From: Flavobacterium aquariorum | GTDB lineage: Bacteria > Bacteroidota > Bacteroidia > Flavobacteriales > Flavobacteriaceae | Reading direction: 5' to 3' | NCBI RefSeq assembly: GCF_003254745.1 | Contig: NZ_QKXH01000003.1 | Span: 310,001-374,000, forward strand | DNA length: 64,000 nucleotides | Shown: positions 28,179-37,009 of the stretch, piece after piece | Position numbering within the stretch: the first letter of the stretch is position 1 | Layout: each line of letters begins with the position of its first letter | The notes under the pieces: generated by a model | The model's input: the letters and a program-made list of their open reading frames with translations, nothing else | The model's database searches: none | What the model was told of the DNA's origin: nothing | Made by a program: the position numbers and the translations under genes

Positions 28179-28495
28179 TTTGTGAATATGATAATTTAAG
28201 GGTGCAATTTACATAAATTTTAAAATAAAAATCATTAAAAATAACACAAAACACAAAATATGATAACATTGTTTTTTATTAAGAAAACGAGCTTAGTTTT
28301 CGGAAAAAATTGGTATTTTCGAGGTCTAGCCCCGATGGAAACGAAAAGCCCGGAATGGATGAAACTAGTTTTTCTTGCTCCAAAAAAGCGACTAAAAGAA
28401 GCTCTTTTTGGAGCTTAGAAAAACAGTTTTATCAATGAGGACTTGTAGTGTACAGCGGGATTAGCTCCTAATTATTTTTAGAAAATTTTAAACAA
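28179..28495. other. divergent intergenic region icmF-purU
   Basis: 317 bases without a gene. The half next to icmF is AT-rich and shows only a near-consensus -7 box. The half next to purU is occupied by copy B of the structured intergenic element. No B12 riboswitch was recognised upstream of icmF. Confidence 0.5.
28327..28468 (+). repeat. structured intergenic element, copy B
   Basis: Ends TAGCCCCGATGGAAACG and GTACAGCGGGATTAGCTCC match copies A and C. The inner stem GCTCCAAAAAAGC / GCTCTTTTTGGAGC is strong, and the flanking arms GATGAAACTAGTTTTTC and GAAAAACAGTTTTATC also pair. It ends 27 bases before the purU start, so it could sit in the purU leader. Confidence 0.55.
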
Positions 28496-29350
28496 ATGCA
28501 AAAAATTACCATACTTATCCATTGCGAAGACAAAAAGGCTATTATTGCCTCGGTAACGAATTATATTGCTTCGATTGATGGAAATATCACTTATCTGGAC
28601 CAGCATGTTGATGCCGACGAAAATGTGTTTTTTATGCGACTGGAATGCGAGTTCAGTAAAGACACTTGGAATATTGAAGCTATAAAAAGTCACTTTCAAA
28701 CCAATCTGGCTACTCCATTTAACATGACTTGGGATATGTATCCTCAGAATGAAAAACCAAAAATGGCTTTGTTTATTTCAAAATATGACCACTGCCTATA
28801 TGACCTTCTGGGTCGTTTTTGTGCGGGTGAACTACCGCTTCAAATTCCGCTAATCATCAGTAATCATGAAGATCTGAAACCCGTTGCCGAGCGATTTAAC
28901 ATTCCGTTCTTCCATGTTCCTTTTACGAAAGACAACAAGGAAGAAGGTGAAAAGGCACAAATTGAATTGTTAAAAAAATTTGATATTGATTTTATTGTTT
29001 TGGCTCGTTATATGCAAATTATCACTCCAAATTTGATTGCGCTTTACAAAAACAAAATTATTAATATTCACCATTCCTTTTTACCGGCATTTCCAGGGGC
29101 CAAACCTTATCATTCTGCTTTCAAGCGTGGGGTAAAAATTATTGGTGCCACAAGCCATTATGTCACAGCGGAACTGGATGAAGGACCAATTATTGAGCAG
29201 GATATTTCGAGAGTTTCCCACAGCCATTCAATAGAGGATTTTATCATGAAAGGACGTGATTTGGAGCGAATGGTACTTGCTAGAGCAGTAACATTACATG
29301 CCGAGCGAAAAACAATGGTCTATAATAACAAAACGGTTGTATTCTCTTAG
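28496..29350 (+). CDS. purU: formyltetrahydrofolate deformylase
   Basis: 284 residues: an N-terminal ACT domain (about 1-80, ILIHCEDKKAIIASVTNYIA) and a formyl-transferase-fold domain (about 85-280) with catalytic His motif NIHHSFLPAFPGAKPYHSAF and GATSHYVTAELDEGPII. It hydrolyses 10-formyl-THF to formate and THF, balancing one-carbon units with purine synthesis. The length matches the family (about 280). It is preceded by copy B of the structured element. Confidence 0.95.
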   Translation: MQKITILIHCEDKKAIIASVTNYIASIDGNITYLDQHVDADENVFFMRLECEFSKDTWNIEAIKSHFQTNLATPFNMTWDMYPQNEKPKMALFISKYDHCLYDLLGRFCAGELPLQIPLIISNHEDLKPVAERFNIPFFHVPFTKDNKEEGEKAQIELLKKFDIDFIVLARYMQIITPNLIALYKNKIINIHHSFLPAFPGAKPYHSAFKRGVKIIGATSHYVTAELDEGPIIEQDISRVSHSHSIEDFIMKGRDLERMVLARAVTLHAERKTMVYNNKTVVFS

Positions 29351-29377
29351 GAAATAGAAACGTTTTTTTAAATCTAC

Positions 29378-29413
29378 AAAATCTGCGTGCTAATTTTTTA
29401 CGCAGATTTTTTC
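29378..29413. terminator. bidirectional terminator behind purU and the methyltransferase
   Basis: AAAATCTGCGT and ACGCAGATTTTTT pair around an AT loop, between convergent genes; CAGATTTTTTT recurs just after it. Confidence 0.7.
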
Positions 29414-29441
29414 AGATCCAGCAGATTTTTTTACTCTTAAA

Positions 29442-30485
29442 TTACTTATAAGCTATCGCCGCACTTGCAGGCCCTGTCAAAGGAACAATTGATGTCGATT
29501 TGAAACCCACACTTTTTGTCCATTTATTAAAACTGGCAAAAGTATAATCAAAACCGGTTCCGGTTTCAATAAGCATGTTTAAACTCATCATCATTCCGAA
29601 AACATTTTTGGATCGCTCATCATCGATAATATTCTCTATGGCTACAAATGTACCGCCTTCGGGAAGGGCATCATATGCTTTTTGAAGAAGCAATAATTTC
29701 TTAGGTTCATCCCAGTCGTGCAGTATATTCCCCATGACGATAACATCAGCTTTTGGAAATGGATCGGCAAAAAAATCACCACTTGCGGTTGTAACTCTAT
29801 CCGAAAAAGATGTCTTTGCAATTTTTTCTTTTGCAATAGGCTCCACAACCGGAAGATCAAAACTGGTACACTTCATATGAGGCTGGTGCTTAGCAATTGT
29901 AGTAGACAATACTGCACCGCATCCGCCAACATCGGTCAAAGTTTTGTATTTTGAAAAATCAAAACTCTGAGCAAATGCATTAAAATTTCCTATCTGAATG
30001 CTACCCATCGCATTGATAAATTCCAATAACCTTTCGGGTGATTTATAAAGTTCATCAAACAAATTATCATCACCTGCCTTAATTTCATTTTGTGGCAGAC
30101 CCGTAAGCAAACCTTCCTCCAAGTTCCCCCAAAATTGGTACAAACGATTATTCAGCATATCGAGCATTCCACCAATATAGGCTGGTTTGTTTATAACCAG
30201 AAAAGCATCCGTATTGGTGCTATTGGAATAAATTGCTGACTCCAAAAGCCCTTCCCTATTTAAAAAACCTAATCCCGCTAAGGCATCCAAAAAATCAAAC
30301 AAATGAATATCAGTACACTTCAGATTCAGCATCGTCTTTATTTCCTGAGCCGACATTGATTCCTTTTCAGCAAGCTTTGTAAATAATTGAAATTTTACTG
30401 CTGCCAACAATAATTTTGAGGTCCAAAACCCAGATCCGATTTGCATAATACCTCCCGGTGATGGCTGATAGTCTTGATTTTCCAT
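29442..30485 (-). CDS. SAM-dependent O-methyltransferase (acetylserotonin/hydroxyindole type)
   Basis: 347 residues. An N-terminal winged-helix dimerisation domain (about 15-100, FWTSKLLLAAVKFQLFTKL) is followed by a class I methyltransferase domain. SAM motif I is LTDVGGCGAVLSTTIAKH, with Cys in place of the usual Gly (VGGGxG). FDLPVVEP, GDFFADPFPKADVIVMGNIL, and catalytic-His motif HDWDEPKK follow. It likely methylates a hydroxyl of a small molecule; the substrate is unknown. It lies 41 bases downstream of the VOC gene and probably shares its promoter at 31244-31251. Confidence 0.87.
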   Translation of the reverse strand: MENQDYQPSPGGIMQIGSGFWTSKLLLAAVKFQLFTKLAEKESMSAQEIKTMLNLKCTDIHLFDFLDALAGLGFLNREGLLESAIYSNSTNTDAFLVINKPAYIGGMLDMLNNRLYQFWGNLEEGLLTGLPQNEIKAGDDNLFDELYKSPERLLEFINAMGSIQIGNFNAFAQSFDFSKYKTLTDVGGCGAVLSTTIAKHQPHMKCTSFDLPVVEPIAKEKIAKTSFSDRVTTASGDFFADPFPKADVIVMGNILHDWDEPKKLLLLQKAYDALPEGGTFVAIENIIDDERSKNVFGMMMSLNMLIETGTGFDYTFASFNKWTKSVGFKSTSIVPLTGPASAAIAYK

Positions 30486-30526
30486 TTTTTCCTAAATTGA
30501 TTTTACATTCCTTAATTTGACTTTAT

Positions 30527-31183
30527 TTATTTTGAAACTTCCAATACTCTGGTTTCTCCTTCATGATTAAAAACTACTTTTGTCCAAAATGATTTTGATT
30601 TCTTATCTGTTGGATACCAATCCCTGTTTTCTTCCACAAGGATAAAAAGACCAGTTACGGTACCCAAAACAATAAATTTGGATAATTTTGGTTGTTTGGA
30701 ATAGGGTGTTAGTCCATATTTATCAAATAGTTCATCGCATTGTGCAGTTACATTTTTCGAAACCAATCCAATCTCACTAACCGACAGAATAGATTTGCCA
30801 TCAAACGATTTCTCAGAAGCGTTATCCAAATCGTTTCTCGCAATGAACTCCAGAATATTTCCGTTATTGTCGTAAAAATAAAAGGACTTGGCATTCCAGT
30901 TGTAGAAATCGGCAATTTTATCGGGCGGAATTACATACATGATTGCGGTTTTGCTTTCTATCCAACAAAAAGCTTCCAATAGCTTATTATTGGGTACATC
31001 AAAAGCAAAATGATAAACTGGTTTTACATTTTTGGAAGAATGAAAAGTCAGTTTTGTAGCCCTTGCACGGAATGAAACACTGGAATTATCTCTATATAAA
31101 GTTTCCAATCCCAAAACTTGGTTATAAAAAGCTTCCGTTTTTGAAACATCATCCGACAGTAATTCCAATTCCAATATTTTCAT
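30527..31183 (-). CDS. VOC-superfamily (glyoxalase/bleomycin-resistance-like) protein
   Basis: 218 residues from the ATG at 31183 (MKILELELLSDDVSKTEAFY), preferred because it begins exactly at the first beta strand; an ATG 15 bases upstream is possible. Two betaalphabetabetabeta units are visible: LELLSDDVSKTEAFYNQVLG, then NILEFIARN; and LSVSEIGLVSKNVTAQCDEL further on. The family includes metal-dependent isomerases, dioxygenases and antibiotic-binding proteins. The usual metal ligands His/Glu are only partly obvious. It is paired with the methyltransferase gene, suggesting a common small-molecule pathway. Confidence 0.78.
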   Translation of the reverse strand: MKILELELLSDDVSKTEAFYNQVLGLETLYRDNSSVSFRARATKLTFHSSKNVKPVYHFAFDVPNNKLLEAFCWIESKTAIMYVIPPDKIADFYNWNAKSFYFYDNNGNILEFIARNDLDNASEKSFDGKSILSVSEIGLVSKNVTAQCDELFDKYGLTPYSKQPKLSKFIVLGTVTGLFILVEENRDWYPTDKKSKSFWTKVVFNHEGETRVLEVSK

Positions 31184-31243
31184 TTTTAAAAATTGCAATT
31201 TTATTAATTAAAAACACATAAACATCTTAATTTCAATATATTA

Positions 31244-31251
31244 CAAATATA
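31244..31251 (-). promoter_or_regulatory. -7 box (TATATTTG) for the VOC/methyltransferase operon
   Basis: A perfect TAnnTTTG on the minus strand, about 60 bases upstream of the VOC start codon. No well-spaced TTG was found. Confidence 0.5.
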
Positions 31252-31343
31252 ATAAATAAACTCAACCGATTATTATAAACGAAGTCAATCATTTTTTAGC
31301 ATTTCATTGGGAAATTGCTCTTCATTAGTAAATATTGTTTGTC

Positions 31344-31351
31344 TACTTTTG
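31344..31351 (+). promoter_or_regulatory. -7 box (TACTTTTG) for the DUF4197 gene
   Basis: A perfect TAnnTTTG 18 bases before the ATG at 31369. It lies inside the longer alternative reading frame that starts at a TTG (31315), arguing against that start. Confidence 0.5.
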
Positions 31352-31368
31352 AAAAAAATAAAAATAAA

Positions 31369-32091
31369 ATGAAAAAAGCCTTAGTCCTACTCTTTATTTT
31401 ACCTGCAATAAGTAATGCTCAATTCAAAGACATTTTTGCAAAAGCAACCGAAAAAATCAATGCAGTCACCAAATCAAACAGCAACTTAGACATTGCCTCG
31501 GGATTAAAAGAAGCTTTAAACAAAGGAGTTACCGAACAAGTATCTAAACTAACAGCGACTGATGGTTTTTATAAAAATGAAGCCGTGAAGATTCTAATGC
31601 CCGAAGAATTAGCCAAATTGGACAGAACACTGAGAAAAATGGGAATGTCAAAATTAGCCGATGAAGGTATATTAGCCCTGAACAGGGCAGCCGAAGATGC
31701 TGTAAAAGAAGCAACACCTATATTTGTATCGGCTATCAAAAATATCACCATAACAGATGCTAAAAGCATTTTACTTGGCAAAGACAATGCTGCAACTGTT
31801 TATTTGCAAACTGCAACTACTACTCCACTTTACGCCAAATTCAATCCTGTGGTTCAAAAATCAATAGGCAAAGTAGGTGCCGACGTAGTTTGGACAGCTA
31901 TAATAAAACAGTACAATACAATTCCTTTCGTATCAAAAGTAAATCCGGACATTACGGATTATGTGACCAATAAAGCACTGGAAGGTGTTTTTAAAATGAT
32001 AACCGTGGAAGAAAAAAATATCAGAACCAATATCAATGCCAGAACATCAGAAGTTTTAAAGAAAGTATTTGCATTACAAGACAAAAAGTAA
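31369..32091 (+). CDS. DUF4197-type secreted protein
   Basis: 240 residues from the ATG at 31369, giving a signal peptide (MKKALVLLFILPAISNAQ). The mature helical protein matches DUF4197 as remembered: SGLKEALNKGVTEQVSKL, ATDGFYKNEAVKILMPEELA, MGMSKLADEGILALNRAAED, TVYLQTATTTPLYAKFNPVV, and the C-terminal NKALEGVFKMITVEEKNIR. The family is widespread in proteobacteria and Bacteroidota, with no established role. It is a single-gene unit with its own -7 box. Confidence 0.85.
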   Translation: MKKALVLLFILPAISNAQFKDIFAKATEKINAVTKSNSNLDIASGLKEALNKGVTEQVSKLTATDGFYKNEAVKILMPEELAKLDRTLRKMGMSKLADEGILALNRAAEDAVKEATPIFVSAIKNITITDAKSILLGKDNAATVYLQTATTTPLYAKFNPVVQKSIGKVGADVVWTAIIKQYNTIPFVSKVNPDITDYVTNKALEGVFKMITVEEKNIRTNINARTSEVLKKVFALQDKK

Positions 32092-32520
32092 TCCGCAATT
32101 TCAATGGGAATGTAGATTTCAATTCAACACTTTTAAAAATAAAATATCATTGATTTACAGTTAGTTAAGTTTTTATAAAATCAGAATTTTAATATGTTAA
32201 AATTAAATTGTAAAACTTAACTTTTCAAGAAAAAGTAATAACAGTTCCTTAACAACAAAAAATAAACATTATGCTGATCTTTGCAATGTAATAAACTGGT
32301 TATTTATTACTTTGGTTTTGGTTAGTTATAAAATTGCCTGTATCGACATGATACAGGCATTTTTTGTTTAGATAAATAACACTAATTCAAAAGATAAATC
32401 TAAACGATTAAATGTCTTAAAAACAAATTAGTCTAAACTTTCAGGAAACCGATATTATATTACATTTACTAAAAAATTTAAAATCTGATTTCTCTATACA
32501 TCTTTATATTCAGACAATTT
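32092..32520. other. intergenic region with a distal terminator and possible small RNA
   Basis: 429 bases without a credible gene. A near-consensus -7 box (GATCTTTG at 32276-32283) is followed about 50 bases later by a very good hairpin at 32335-32366, so a transcript of about 75-85 nucleotides is possible. The alternative is a distant terminator of the DUF4197 gene. The rest is AT-rich with nothing recognised. Confidence 0.4.
32335..32366 (+). terminator. strong intrinsic terminator
   Basis: TGCCTGTATC - gacat - GATACAGGCA is a perfect 10-bp stem followed by TTTTTTG. It lies 244 bases beyond the nearest upstream stop codon. Confidence 0.85.
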
Positions 32521-33312
32521 CTAAGAATTTAATTTCTTTTGAGGAAAACTAAAAAGTAGTGAAGTTAAAATAGGCACAAAGAAAATAGCAACTGTTAAAA
32601 CAGAGATGCCAATATCAGCAGTATGACTTCCTAAAAATACACTTATTGCACTTTCCGGATAAAAATGTTCCCATAAGGAAAAACTTAATTTGAGTCCTAA
32701 TAGTGCAATTACAACAAATGCTGCCGTTTCAAGAAAGCTATATTTTTCCATAAGTGTAACAAACCATTGCGCAATGAATCGCATGGCTAAAATCCCGATA
32801 AATACGCCTATGCAGACTAAAATTATGTTTGGGGTAAATGCAACTGCAGCAAATACATTATCTATAGAAAAGGCCATGTCCATTAATTCGATTAAAGCTA
32901 CAGTGGCCCAAAATGTTCCCAGAGAACCAACTGTTACTCTATAGAGCCAATTACTGCTTTTATCTAATGTGTCGTTATCAAAATCTTCAGCATGCTTGTT
33001 TTTCCAATAATCATAAGCCAGATAAAGTAAATAAATTCCACCGATAGGTTTTAGCCACCATATTTTAATTAAAAATGCTGCAAAAAGCATTGCTATGCCT
33101 CTAAAAAAGTAGGCTCCAAATATTCCGTATTTTAAAGCTTTATCCCGTTGTTCACTTGGTAAATCCATGACCATTGTTGCTAATATTGCTGCATTATCTA
33201 CAGAAAGCAAGCTTTCAATAATAATTAAATTTCCAATTATTGCTAATGAGGCTCCTGGATGAAGAATAATATCCTGCCAAAGAATACCCCATTGCTCTAA
33301 AATTATTTCCAT
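32521..33312 (-). CDS. TerC-family integral membrane protein (second copy)
   Basis: 263 residues from the ATG at 33312 (MEIILEQWGILWQDI); an upstream in-frame start would add 22 unlikely residues. About seven to eight membrane helices. The TerC signatures are IESLLSVDNAAILATMVMDL and MDMAFSIDNVFAAVAFTPN. It is shorter than and only distantly similar to the TerC protein at 18905. The family acts at the membrane in Mn2+ export or tellurite resistance; the substrate is not determinable. It lies just downstream of the cyanophycin locus, but reads as a separate unit. Confidence 0.88.
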   Translation of the reverse strand: MEIILEQWGILWQDIILHPGASLAIIGNLIIIESLLSVDNAAILATMVMDLPSEQRDKALKYGIFGAYFFRGIAMLFAAFLIKIWWLKPIGGIYLLYLAYDYWKNKHAEDFDNDTLDKSSNWLYRVTVGSLGTFWATVALIELMDMAFSIDNVFAAVAFTPNIILVCIGVFIGILAMRFIAQWFVTLMEKYSFLETAAFVVIALLGLKLSFSLWEHFYPESAISVFLGSHTADIGISVLTVAIFFVPILTSLLFSFPQKKLNS

Positions 33313-33543
33313 TGTAAATTTGTTAAATATTTGATTATTAATAAATAAAAAAAATGCCATTCTACTTCCTCTCATCAATTATCCTTCTAATCTGAGAAAA
33401 AATCAATTAAAAATATCTCCAACAATAAACGGATACTTCTTTTAGAATTGCTAAGATATCTTAAAGGTTAACACTTAAAAAATAAAAAAATGACCTTTAG
33501 CGTCCACAAATCAGATAATTTATAGAGAAGTTCATCATACATA

Positions 33544-34623
33544 TTAAAGAGCAATTAGCTCTGCTAATGTGCCATTTTCTACATACCAGTTTTTCCAAAT
33601 TCCTCCATTCCCTTCTGTCCAATTGTTTAGATTAAAAGTGTTTTTACCGTCATTAGTTCCTTTAACTTCATACACAGTAATAGCTTTTTTATCGAGATTC
33701 CATTCTAAAGCTTTGTTAGGACTACACAATTCAGGTTTATTATTTGGAATATCTGCGTTTGGTTTTATAAAATAGGCTACATCCTCTTTTGCGGGATAGC
33801 TTCCAAATATTCTTGCAATCCCTTTTTCATCAATACAAACAGATGTATATTCATCACAGGCAATCCCTTTGGCTGAGATATCATAGTCCGTTATAATACG
33901 CGCTATAAATGCTATATGTCGGCCTTTTCTATTAGGATTATCATAATGAGTATCTGTTATCACATTTTTTAAAATAGAATTATCAAGAAAAGGTTCATTC
34001 GAAACCGTTAGTTTTGAATCAAAAGGATTCTGTAATGCTTCTGAAGACGTTATTGTTCCCTTTTGAGCAGAAAAATAAAAGCCTCCTTGAATTGCCATTC
34101 CTGCACTTGTGCCTCCAATAATAATGTTGTTTTGTGCAATTGCATCGTTTATAGCTTTTGAAACCGGACTATTTCTCCAATAGGAAATGTAGTCCCATTG
34201 GTCACCACCAGCAAACCAAATGGCTTCAGCATTTTTTATTTTAACAAGAATCTCACTATCTGAACTGGCGGCACTATTTTTAAAAAGAATAGTTTCAACA
34301 GAATTTACTTTTACTCCTAATGAAGAATACAAATAAGAATTATAGCCATCAGTACCCGAAGTTCTTAGAACTAGAACATCACCTCCATTTGCTCTTTTTA
34401 GGAACCATTTCATCGCTTCATCATTCTCTGTAGCACCTCCCATCAGACAAATTCCACCGAGTGCCTTGTTTTTACTGTCGGTTTTATTTCCAGCAAAATA
34501 AGACGTGTAGTTTTTAACTCTAGGCACGACTGCTTCAGGTAACGTTGACTCAGGCACGTTTGAATCGTTGTCTGAAGCGCATGAACATAATGCCAACAAA
34601 CTAATACATATAATTGTTTTCAT
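33544..34623 (-). CDS. cphB: lipoprotein cyanophycinase (S51 family), long form
   Basis: 359 residues with lipobox LCSC (Cys15), so envelope-anchored. The peptidase S51 fold is clear: GGICLMGGATENDEAMKWF, AEAIWFAGGDQWDY, nucleophile in GGTSAGMA (Ser173), and TDTHYDNPNRKGRH. Cyanophycinase cuts the Asp backbone polymer cyanophycin to beta-Asp-Arg dipeptides. It is closely related to the T9SS form at 42793 (shared CLMGG, VNSVETIL, AGGDQ, SYW), with about 60-80 residues beyond the catalytic domain. Last gene of the SusC-SusD operon, 10 bases after the transporter gene. Confidence 0.88.
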   Translation of the reverse strand: MKTIICISLLALCSCASDNDSNVPESTLPEAVVPRVKNYTSYFAGNKTDSKNKALGGICLMGGATENDEAMKWFLKRANGGDVLVLRTSGTDGYNSYLYSSLGVKVNSVETILFKNSAASSDSEILVKIKNAEAIWFAGGDQWDYISYWRNSPVSKAINDAIAQNNIIIGGTSAGMAIQGGFYFSAQKGTITSSEALQNPFDSKLTVSNEPFLDNSILKNVITDTHYDNPNRKGRHIAFIARIITDYDISAKGIACDEYTSVCIDEKGIARIFGSYPAKEDVAYFIKPNADIPNNKPELCSPNKALEWNLDKKAITVYEVKGTNDGKNTFNLNNWTEGNGGIWKNWYVENGTLAELIAL

Positions 34624-34633
34624 CTTTTTTGTT

Positions 34634-36022
34634 TTACCATTTAAATAAAAATAATGGTGGAAGTAATAACAACATTGATGCTATTAAAAATACCAACATT
34701 CTGGGCAACATCCATTTAAACCATTTGCTGTATGGAATTTTGGCTAGAGTAAGTGCTCCCATCGTAACACCACTGGTTGGAATGATAAGATTCGTAAGTC
34801 CATCGCCTAATTGAAAAGTCAATACAGCCATTTGCCTGCTAATGCCTGATACATCACAAATTGGAATAATAATAGGCATTGTTAATGAAGCTTGTCCTGA
34901 GCCTGATGGGATAAAAAAGTTCAAAAAGGACTGAAAGAAAAAGATACATACCGCAGAAATTGCTGGTGCGGTATTTTGGGTGATGGTTACAATTGAATTT
35001 AAAATTGTGTCAATAATTTTCCCGTCTTGTGAAATAATTAAAAGCCCTTTTGCTAAACCAATTACCAAAGCAGCAGTCATCATATCTTTAGCTCCATCTA
35101 CAAAAGCGTCTACTGCTTTAGATATTGGCATTCTATAAATGATAGCAACAAAAATGGCTAATGCTAAAAACAAACCCGCAATTTCATTTATGTACCAAGC
35201 GAAATTACTTACTCCGTAAATTAAGATGATAATTGCAGCTAAAAGTGCTACCAAAACTATTTTTCTAGAACCAGTTAATTCAAAATCTGAAGCTTCAATA
35301 TTGCTTTCATCTTTATCTGATTTAATACCAAATAACAGACTTTTCTCTGGATTTTTTTCAATCTTTAGTGCATAATGTGTTATTACAGCACACGCGACAC
35401 TTGTCAAAACAAACCACACAAAAATTCGATATTCCATTCCGCTAAAAATCGGAATTTGCGCAATTCCTTGAGCAATACCAATAGTAAAAGGATTACTGAA
35501 TGCTCCGCCAAAACCAACGCCTGTACCCACAATTGGTATTGCCGCGCCAACTATTGCATCATAGCCCATCGCTTTTGCCATTGGAACAGTTATTAGAATG
35601 AAAATTAAAATTTCTTCACTCAGTCCAAAAGTGGCTCCGGCAAATGAAAATAATATTATCAGAAAAGGAAGAATCAAAACTTTGTATTTTGGTCTTTTTT
35701 GACTTAATTGAATCACATTAAATAGACCTGCGTTTATTGCACCAGTTATGTTGATGATTGCAAACGCTCCTCCTACTAAAAAGACGAAGCCAATAATTTG
35801 TGCCGCCGAAATAAATCCTTTGATAGGAGCTACTAAAAATGCTTCAATGCCTTGAGGAACCGCCGCTACATGTTTATAAGAACCTGCAATAATTTTCTCC
35901 GTATTATTAACGATGGCTCTGTCGAATTCTCCTGCCGGGATAACCCACGTTAATCCAATAAACAGAACGGTTATCGCTAAAATTATAGTGATTGTGTCTG
36001 GGAATTTTTCTAATATTTTCAT
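34634..36022 (-). CDS. YfcC/DcuC-like inner-membrane transporter
   Basis: 462 residues with about 12 membrane segments. The start FPDTITIILAITVLFIGLTW is typical of the YfcC group of the ion-transporter superfamily, with a second signature near PSGSGQASLTMPIIIPI and LGDGLTNLIIPTSGVTMGAL. Members carry C4-dicarboxylates, arginine or short peptides. In this operon, between two cyanophycinase genes and following isoaspartyl peptidase, the likely cargo is beta-Asp-Arg dipeptide (or arginine/aspartate). That is inference from context. It is separated by 3 and 10 bases from its neighbours, so translational coupling is likely. Confidence 0.85.
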   Translation of the reverse strand: MKILEKFPDTITIILAITVLFIGLTWVIPAGEFDRAIVNNTEKIIAGSYKHVAAVPQGIEAFLVAPIKGFISAAQIIGFVFLVGGAFAIINITGAINAGLFNVIQLSQKRPKYKVLILPFLIILFSFAGATFGLSEEILIFILITVPMAKAMGYDAIVGAAIPIVGTGVGFGGAFSNPFTIGIAQGIAQIPIFSGMEYRIFVWFVLTSVACAVITHYALKIEKNPEKSLLFGIKSDKDESNIEASDFELTGSRKIVLVALLAAIIILIYGVSNFAWYINEIAGLFLALAIFVAIIYRMPISKAVDAFVDGAKDMMTAALVIGLAKGLLIISQDGKIIDTILNSIVTITQNTAPAISAVCIFFFQSFLNFFIPSGSGQASLTMPIIIPICDVSGISRQMAVLTFQLGDGLTNLIIPTSGVTMGALTLAKIPYSKWFKWMLPRMLVFLIASMLLLLPPLFLFKW

Positions 36023-36025
36023 CTT

Positions 36026-36919
36026 TTATATTTTAAATTTTTCTCCTGGAAGAAGGATTTCTAACTTGATATTTTTACCGCCTAATAACCCACTTTTTGT
36101 ATGAATACCTTTCTTTTCACTGTTCTGAATTAAAATTACCTGCGAATCGCCACAAACCGTTGCGGAGTCGCCATCTACTATAATAGCAGTAGATTCATCA
36201 ATTCCAATTGCTATTTGATCAGGATTTTCCAGCGCTACAGCTAATAAACGATTCATCCTCATCCGACGAATAAAATGCTGATCAACAATAGCGTTTGGGA
36301 GTAAACCCAATCCTGTTTTTATCTCAAAGTTTTGAGCTTCAATGGCACGAAAATCTCCAGTATATTTTGGATGTTTCAGTTCATTTCCCGATATCATTTT
36401 TTGGCTCATCACAGCTGCGCCAGCACTTGTTCCTGCAATGGTTGTTCCATTTTGATAAGCGGTAGAAATAGCATCATAAGCCGAAGTATTCAAAACAGAT
36501 TTCATAAACAAATTCTGATCACCACCCGTAATATAAATTAAACTTGCGGTTTTAAGAGAATCTATTTGCCCCTTTGTTTGATTCTTTGGATTAAGATTAA
36601 AAGATTTTATCTTCTCTGGACGGACACCTAAGGAAATAAACTGCTTTGCAGTATAATAAACCGCCGAATCAGGTTCTTCACTAGCCATTGGAAGGATTAT
36701 CATGAAATTTTCTTGTTCGAGTTTGCTTAAAGTGATCAATTCCGAAATCAAAGCATCTGACTTTTTTCCCCCTCCAATAATAAATAATTTCCCGAGAGCT
36801 TTATTTTTAGATTGCTTCTCTAATTCATAAATCGGTTGTTTTTTACCAGATTCGCTCTTAGACTGGCAAGAAATTTGAAAAAGCGAAAACGCTAAAATAA
36901 AAATTGGAATAATTTTCAT
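36026..36919 (-). CDS. cphB: lipoprotein cyanophycinase (S51 family), classical form
   Basis: 297 residues. The lipobox FQISC (Cys19) is followed by a classical CphB core: GKLFIIGGGKKSDALISEL, LIYITGGDQNLFM, nucleophile AGTSAGAAVMS (Ser165), VDQHFIRRMRMNRLL, and GIDESTAIIVDGD near the C-terminus. The GGGKKSD, GTSAGA, DQHF and GIDESTA motifs are hallmarks of bacterial cyanophycinase. It is lipid-anchored, so it should work in the periplasm or at a membrane face rather than in the cytosol where storage cyanophycin would be. It is more distant from the other two cyanophycinases here than they are from each other. Confidence 0.93.
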   Translation of the reverse strand: MKIIPIFILAFSLFQISCQSKSESGKKQPIYELEKQSKNKALGKLFIIGGGKKSDALISELITLSKLEQENFMIILPMASEEPDSAVYYTAKQFISLGVRPEKIKSFNLNPKNQTKGQIDSLKTASLIYITGGDQNLFMKSVLNTSAYDAISTAYQNGTTIAGTSAGAAVMSQKMISGNELKHPKYTGDFRAIEAQNFEIKTGLGLLPNAIVDQHFIRRMRMNRLLAVALENPDQIAIGIDESTAIIVDGDSATVCGDSQVILIQNSEKKGIHTKSGLLGGKNIKLEILLPGEKFKI

Positions 36920-37009
36920 ATCTATACTTTTTTTTGACTATGGAAATACATAGCCGCTATTGATGTTTACAACCAAATCACGGCTATGCTCATTTTAGAT
37001 TGATAAAGA

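Noticed and set aside
28179..28326. Possible cobalamin riboswitch before the B12-dependent mutase gene
   Set aside because: No B12-box-like sequence or matching stem set was found in the minus-strand leader.
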